Shown: positions 7,860-11,496 of the stretch, piece after piece
How positions within the stretch are numbered: position 1 is the stretch's first letter
Layout of the letters: each line of letters opens with the position of its first letter
NCBI GenBank assembly: GCA_023145955.1
Contig: JAGLDA010000143.1
Span: 1 to 11,496, forward strand
DNA: 11,496 nt
From: Bacteroidales bacterium
GTDB taxonomy: Bacteria > Bacteroidota > Bacteroidia > Bacteroidales > UBA1556
Direction of reading: 5' to 3'
Notes under the pieces: model-generated
Database searches by the model: none
Told to the model about the DNA's origin: nothing
What the model saw: the letters and a program-made list of their open reading frames with translations, nothing else
Position numbers and translations under genes: made by a program

Positions 7860-7955
7860 TTCAGGTTAAGCTAATAACACCAGTGTTTTGCAGCAATAAA
7901 AGTATATAATAAAGTAATTCCTATGCTTTCATTATTAGATCTCAGCCCTAATTCC

Positions 7956-9071
7956 TTAAGAAAAAGTACCCATAATATCAACCTGAGTTGCTCCTACTCC
8001 ATATTCCGACATATTTGCCGGTTTATAGCTTAAGAAATCTCTCTCATCCATTATGGAAGTTATTTCTTGCTTGAGTCTTCCTGTACCAACACCATGAATA
8101 AATACAACCTTGGTAATATGATTATCAATAGCACTTTGTAGGCATTTCTCAAAATAAGCAAGTTGGATATTCAGCATTTCTGAATTAGACATCCTACTAT
8201 GGTCATCTACAAGTTCCCAAATATGCATATCTACAATAGCCTCATTATCATTCTTTTTATGCTTAATAATTTCATCATTTTTTTCGTAAATACGTGCTTT
8301 CTGCGTATGAACTACATCATCTTCTTTGCCTGCTCCCAATTTATCAAGGATAGGAATATTCTTAAAATCAATAAGTTTATATATTAGGGCTTTCTGATGC
8401 AATATAGCATCATCTTTATAAGCACTTTCCTTATAAAATCTACTCCCTTTAATACTCATATCAGTACTTACAGGAGCTCTTAGCACCTTACTTTGATGCT
8501 GCAGCACTAATACCTGTATTTGAGCCTTGGTATATTCCTCAATTTCTTCGCGAGTAATTGTGGTGATATAAAACTTTGTAAACGCTTCAACTTTGGCAGA
8601 GCTTAAAAGCGAAAATTCATTTTCGCCAGCACTATGCATGCTAAAAATAATATCGTTTGAAGAGAAATTCATAAGATAAATATCAATATCTCCAATTAAT
8701 GGCATTTGCTGATTTTGAGGAGCAAATGCAATACTTATATGGAATTTATCAACTTGTCTATCAGATGGGTAAACTATTAATCGTGAAGAATTATTATCAC
8801 TATCAAGAGATGATTTATCTATTTTTGCATCTTGTTCAATTATAGGAGCATTTTCCACATTATCATCATCACTTTGCAATTCCATATCATCAACAAATAG
8901 CTTCTCAGCAGGTGTTTTAGCATCTATTTTTACTAAATCACTAGTTAATGTTGGTATTTCAAAACCATCTTCTGTTTCCACAGAAACTGTCATTGGCCCT
9001 ATTATACTTCTTATAATTCCTTGACCAACTTCCGTTAAAAACTTTACCCTATCTCCTACTTTAAATTTCAT
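7956..9071 (-). CDS. DUF2027 protein with C-terminal Smr domain
   Basis: The 371-residue protein begins with a small basic beta domain (about 1-50, VGDRVKFLTEVGQGIIRSI, like the domains before Smr in MutS2), followed by an acidic linker (about 62-95). The Bacteroidota-specific central DUF2027 region spans about 97-265. The Smr domain (about 279-371) has VDMHI with His283 and the glycine loop HGVGTGRLK with His326. Smr domains act as DNA or RNA endonucleases in MutS2 and related proteins, and several recent family members act on stalled ribosomes; which applies here is unknown. It has no MutS ATPase region, so it is not MutS2. No signal peptide is visible. The ATG lies about 34 bases after a perfect TAnnTTTG -7 box, supporting both start and independent transcription. 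Confidence 0.9.
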   Translation of the reverse strand: MKFKVGDRVKFLTEVGQGIIRSIIGPMTVSVETEDGFEIPTLTSDLVKIDAKTPAEKLFVDDMELQSDDDNVENAPIIEQDAKIDKSSLDSDNNSSRLIVYPSDRQVDKFHISIAFAPQNQQMPLIGDIDIYLMNFSSNDIIFSMHSAGENEFSLLSSAKVEAFTKFYITTITREEIEEYTKAQIQVLVLQHQSKVLRAPVSTDMSIKGSRFYKESAYKDDAILHQKALIYKLIDFKNIPILDKLGAGKEDDVVHTQKARIYEKNDEIIKHKKNDNEAIVDMHIWELVDDHSRMSNSEMLNIQLAYFEKCLQSAIDNHITKVVFIHGVGTGRLKQEITSIMDERDFLSYKPANMSEYGVGATQVDIMGTFS

Positions 9072-9104
9072 ATCTTAAATATTATTATTCGTTATTAATT
9101 GTGG

Positions 9105-9112
9105 CAAAGATA
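9105..9112 (-). promoter_or_regulatory. -7 promoter box TATCTTTG for the Smr/DUF2027 gene
   Basis: Read on the minus strand, TATCTTTG matches the Bacteroidota -7 consensus TAnnTTTG exactly and ends 33 bases before the ATG at 9071, predicting a short leader. The -33 position falls inside the preceding terminator hairpin and shows no TTTG, so the promoter is only half canonical. Confidence 0.5.
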
Positions 9113-9149
9113 AAAAAAAGCTTCATCCCTTTGCTAGGGATGAAGCTTT
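9112..9149 (-). terminator. Intrinsic terminator of the T9SS-exported Ig protein gene
   Basis: A perfect 14-bp stem (9117-9130 paired with 9136-9149) with a 5-base loop is followed on the minus strand by eight T residues (9112-9119, the first overlapping the stem base). It lies 22 bases after the stop codon at 9172. The T-run is only on the minus side; the plus strand after the stem reads ATAATAATATT, so termination is mainly for the leftward transcript. Confidence 0.9.
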
Positions 9150-9171
9150 ATAATAATATTTATAATACAAT

Positions 9172-11496
9172 TTATTTAATCTGTACTAATCGCTTAGTAA
9201 TCACTTTATCACCAATAGTCATCTTTAGCAGATAAACACCTGTTCCAAAACTGTAATCCTTAGCATTGAAAGTATATTTATAGCTATCAGGTTTCTGATT
9301 TTCATCAGCAATATTAGCAACTAGTTTTCCTAAACTACTATAAACTTGTATTCTTACATTAGTTTCGGCAATAAGATTATAAACAATATTCGTAGTTCCT
9401 TTAAAAGGATTAGGGAATACATTCACATCTAATGCTTCATATACATTCACAACACCATTAGGGAGCACATCAATATAGCTATCCTTAACTACTGATTCTG
9501 ATCCAACAGAATTAGTAACAGTAAGTGCTACATGGTAAATTCCTTCAGTATCGTACTGATGAACTGGATTTTGAGAATCACTTGTAGCTCCATCGCCAAA
9601 GTTCCAGAACCAAGATTCTATTGTACCTCCTGTTGTTTGATCATAAAACATAATCATAACTGGCACAGCACCTGTAGTTTTATCAGAGCTAAAATCAGGA
9701 ACCAAACTAACTAAATTGACTGCAGTACTATTTACAGTATTGGAGCGTGATGAATTATAGTTTGTATTAACCTTACTAGGACTACAACCACCATTAGGAT
9801 GTACAATTTCTATCATATAATACACATCTGTATTTATTGGAGCTGTATGATCAGTCCATAAGTATGTATATGAAGAACTTGCTGCCATAGAATCTATTTT
9901 AATAAAATTCAAACTAGAATCTGCTCTATAAACCCTATATGTAGCAGGTGTAAATCCTTCGTAAGAATTCCAAATCAAATTCCATTCCGATGCAGATTGT
10001 CCGGCATTTACCGTAAGATGCATAGTTTTATGCGCAGAGCTTTTCAATGATTCATTACCACAACTATCAACAACAGAAATTGAATATCGCTCAGACTTAA
10101 TACTAGGTGTAGATGTATAATCAACAAATGTACTAAGACTATCATACGGCATATTACCAATAAGAGTCCATACATTACTTACTGTAGATTCCTTATACAA
10201 ATTGAACGATTCGATATTGCCAACATTTGGTTTATCCCAAACTAGCAGATTACTATTAGACGCTGTATCTACGCCGACAACGCATAAGCTTTGGCTAGCA
10301 TAAGGATATACAACATTAACATTAATAGTGTCAGAGATTCCATTACAACCATTCTGATCCGTTACATTTACAAAATAAGATCCTGTAGATGTTACATTTA
10401 TTTGATTATTGAAAGAACCATTGCTCCATAAACTTTGCATTCCATATCCTGCAGATAAGGTTACACTACCGCCATCACAGAATGTAGTATCATTTCCTAA
10501 GCTTACTTCAGGATTCTCATTAACAGTTAGCAAATTATAATTACTAGATGTAGTATTACACATATTCGAAACAGTTACATGATAATATCCTGCATCAAAA
10601 AGCAATACCCCTGAAAGGCTATATGTTGCCATATTAGCGCCTGAAATTGAAGTTGTTCCTTTATACCATTGATAATTTATTGTTCCTGTTCCTATAGCCG
10701 CAACTTCAAAAGACATCATTTCATTCTCACAACGAGACGAATCACCACTTTGAGAAGTAATACTAGCTAGTTCATTTACTGATATATTTATATTAGCCGT
10801 TTGAGCACTTCCACAATCATTAGTAGCTTTACCATAATATATGGCATCATCGCTAGTACTTATATACGGAAGGTTATAAATTGCACCTACTCCTCCAGAA
10901 ATAGCATTTGATGACTTATACCATTGATATGATATAGGCTCCGTGCCCATTACACTAATTTGCAATGCAGTACTCAATCCTTCACAAATAGTTGTATCAA
11001 CTGACTGAGAAACAAGAGTTGGACTCACCTTAACACTAAGTGTTTTGTCAGAAGAAACTTCACTTCCGCAAGAATTATTTACCTCACAGAAATAATCACT
11101 TGCATCAGTATCAGAAATCAATGGAATACTATATGAATTTGCATTCGCACCTGATATTAAACCATCATCATTATACCATTGATAAGTTAATGGTGCAGTA
11201 CCTGTTGTGCTTATATCAAATAAAGCTTGAGTTCCTTCGCATTGATTTAAATCACCTGATTGGCTATCTATACTTGGAGATGCATTTACAACTACATCAG
11301 CACTATTAGATGTTATATCACCACATGAATTTGTAATTTTAACATAATAGTATGTAGAATCAGCAGTGGTTGCTTGACTTATTAAATACATAGCACTAAT
11401 ACCATTACTAATTATGCTATTTGTTTTATACCATTGATAAGTTAAAGGAGCCGTTCCCGCAGCATTTACATTAAGCTGTGTAGAGTTTCCTTCACA
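9172..11496 (-). CDS. Partial T9SS-exported protein with Ig-like, Fn3-like and PKD domains
   Basis: The frame stays open to the right edge, giving 774 C-terminal residues; the N-terminus and signal peptide lie outside. Numbering from the Met at 11391, the order is: Ig-like units beginning with Cys at -35, 51, 136 and 221 (each with YQWYK or YQWYN, most with a second Cys in NxCG near the end); a different small beta domain (305-361, CDGGSVTLSAG...LWSNGS...GSYFVNVTDQNGC); two fibronectin III-like domains (about 375-455 and 460-545); a PKD domain (about 565-643, FWNFGDG, Y-x-x-x-G-x-Y-x-V-x-LTVTN); and a type A T9SS sorting domain (655-739, VFPNPFKG through GVYLLKM and ITKRLVQIK). It should cross the outer membrane by the type IX system and be anchored or released there. 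Adhesion or polymer binding is plausible, but no catalytic domain is visible. A strong terminator follows. Confidence 0.93.
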   Translation of the reverse strand, partial: CEGNSTQLNVNAAGTAPLTYQWYKTNSIISNGISAMYLISQATTADSTYYYVKITNSCGDITSNSADVVVNASPSIDSQSGDLNQCEGTQALFDISTTGTAPLTYQWYNDDGLISGANANSYSIPLISDTDASDYFCEVNNSCGSEVSSDKTLSVKVSPTLVSQSVDTTICEGLSTALQISVMGTEPISYQWYKSSNAISGGVGAIYNLPYISTSDDAIYYGKATNDCGSAQTANINISVNELASITSQSGDSSRCENEMMSFEVAAIGTGTINYQWYKGTTSISGANMATYSLSGVLLFDAGYYHVTVSNMCNTTSSNYNLLTVNENPEVSLGNDTTFCDGGSVTLSAGYGMQSLWSNGSFNNQINVTSTGSYFVNVTDQNGCNGISDTINVNVVYPYASQSLCVVGVDTASNSNLLVWDKPNVGNIESFNLYKESTVSNVWTLIGNMPYDSLSTFVDYTSTPSIKSERYSISVVDSCGNESLKSSAHKTMHLTVNAGQSASEWNLIWNSYEGFTPATYRVYRADSSLNFIKIDSMAASSSYTYLWTDHTAPINTDVYYMIEIVHPNGGCSPSKVNTNYNSSRSNTVNSTAVNLVSLVPDFSSDKTTGAVPVMIMFYDQTTGGTIESWFWNFGDGATSDSQNPVHQYDTEGIYHVALTVTNSVGSESVVKDSYIDVLPNGVVNVYEALDVNVFPNPFKGTTNIVYNLIAETNVRIQVYSSLGKLVANIADENQKPDSYKYTFNAKDYSFGTGVYLLKMTIGDKVITKRLVQIK
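10480..11496 (-). repeat. Tandem Ig-like coding repeats, 255-bp period
   Basis: Four units start at Cys codons whose first base on the minus strand is 11496, 11241, 10986 and 10731, followed by the next Cys codon at 10479, so unit lengths are 255, 255, 255 and 252 bases. The 14-base block TTATACCATTGATA, encoding part of YQWYK/N, is identical at 11426-11439, 11171-11184, 10916-10929 and 10661-10674. Elsewhere the units have diverged considerably in sequence. The array probably continues right of the window. Confidence 0.85.

Noticed and set aside
7860..7955. Bidirectional terminator in the convergent gap
   Set aside because: The only inverted repeat I see (AACAC-CA-GTGTT near 7876) has a 2-base loop and a poor T-run, so it is not convincing.
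7956..9071. MutS2
   Set aside because: Only the Smr domain and a small preceding-type domain are shared; the MutS ATPase and core domains are absent and the length is 371 residues.
11040..11309. An 89-codon plus-strand frame opposite the Ig repeats
   Set aside because: It is the antisense of a repetitive, clearly coding region; its His/Leu/Tyr-rich translation reflects the repeat codons, not a protein.
11389..11391. ATG at 11391 as the real start of the Ig-repeat gene
   Set aside because: The frame stays open to the window edge and the 35 codons before this ATG encode the first half of another Ig unit with TYQWYK, so the gene starts outside.
10480..11496. Regular repeats as a CRISPR array or satellite
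   Set aside because: The repeats are 255 bases long, diverged and in frame within a coding sequence; they are protein domains.

Overview
The window looks like a chromosomal segment of a Bacteroidota bacterium, probably Flavobacteriales or a related marine or environmental lineage. The evidence is an AT-rich composition, a type IX secretion (T9SS) type A C-terminal sorting domain on a large Ig-repeat protein, a DUF2027/Smr protein typical of this phylum, a DNA polymerase III alpha subunit with an N-terminal DEDDh exonuclease, weak Shine-Dalgarno signals, and a clear TAnnTTTG-type -7 box. I see no phage, plasmid, IS, tRNA, rRNA or CRISPR signature, so this reads as core genome plus one large surface or secreted protein.

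Layout. Positions 4-2706 hold three minus-strand genes, read right to left: a bifunctional-nuclease-family protein with a UVR tail, a NupG-type nucleoside:H+ symporter starting 3 bases after it, and thymidylate synthase ThyA. A REP-like palindrome and short tandem repeats lie between nupG and thyA. A 216-base divergent region (2707-2922) separates this group from the plus-strand pair dnaE (2923-7182) and yqgE/algH (7257-7859). After a 96-base convergent gap comes the minus-strand Smr/DUF2027 gene (7956-9071). Its promoter -7 box abuts the intrinsic terminator of the next minus-strand gene, a T9SS-exported protein that is cut by the right edge of the window (9172-11496).

How the genes fit together. 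nupG and thyA both feed the thymidine nucleotide pool, by import and by de novo dTMP synthesis. dnaE consumes those nucleotides, but it sits on the other strand and no shared control is shown. The DnaE protein appears to carry two potentially active proofreading sites, a DEDDh exonuclease and a PHP domain with all expected metal ligands. The Ig-repeat protein is unrelated in function. It is a modular secreted or surface protein with at least four Ig-like units at 84-85-residue spacing, a fifth distinct beta domain, two Fn3-like domains, a PKD domain and the T9SS signal.

I did not find a convincing undescribed multi-gene system. The items most worth a second look are the doubly proofreading-competent DnaE, the REP-like element before thyA, the exact 255-bp periodicity of the Ig repeats, and the terminator-promoter junction at 9105-9149.
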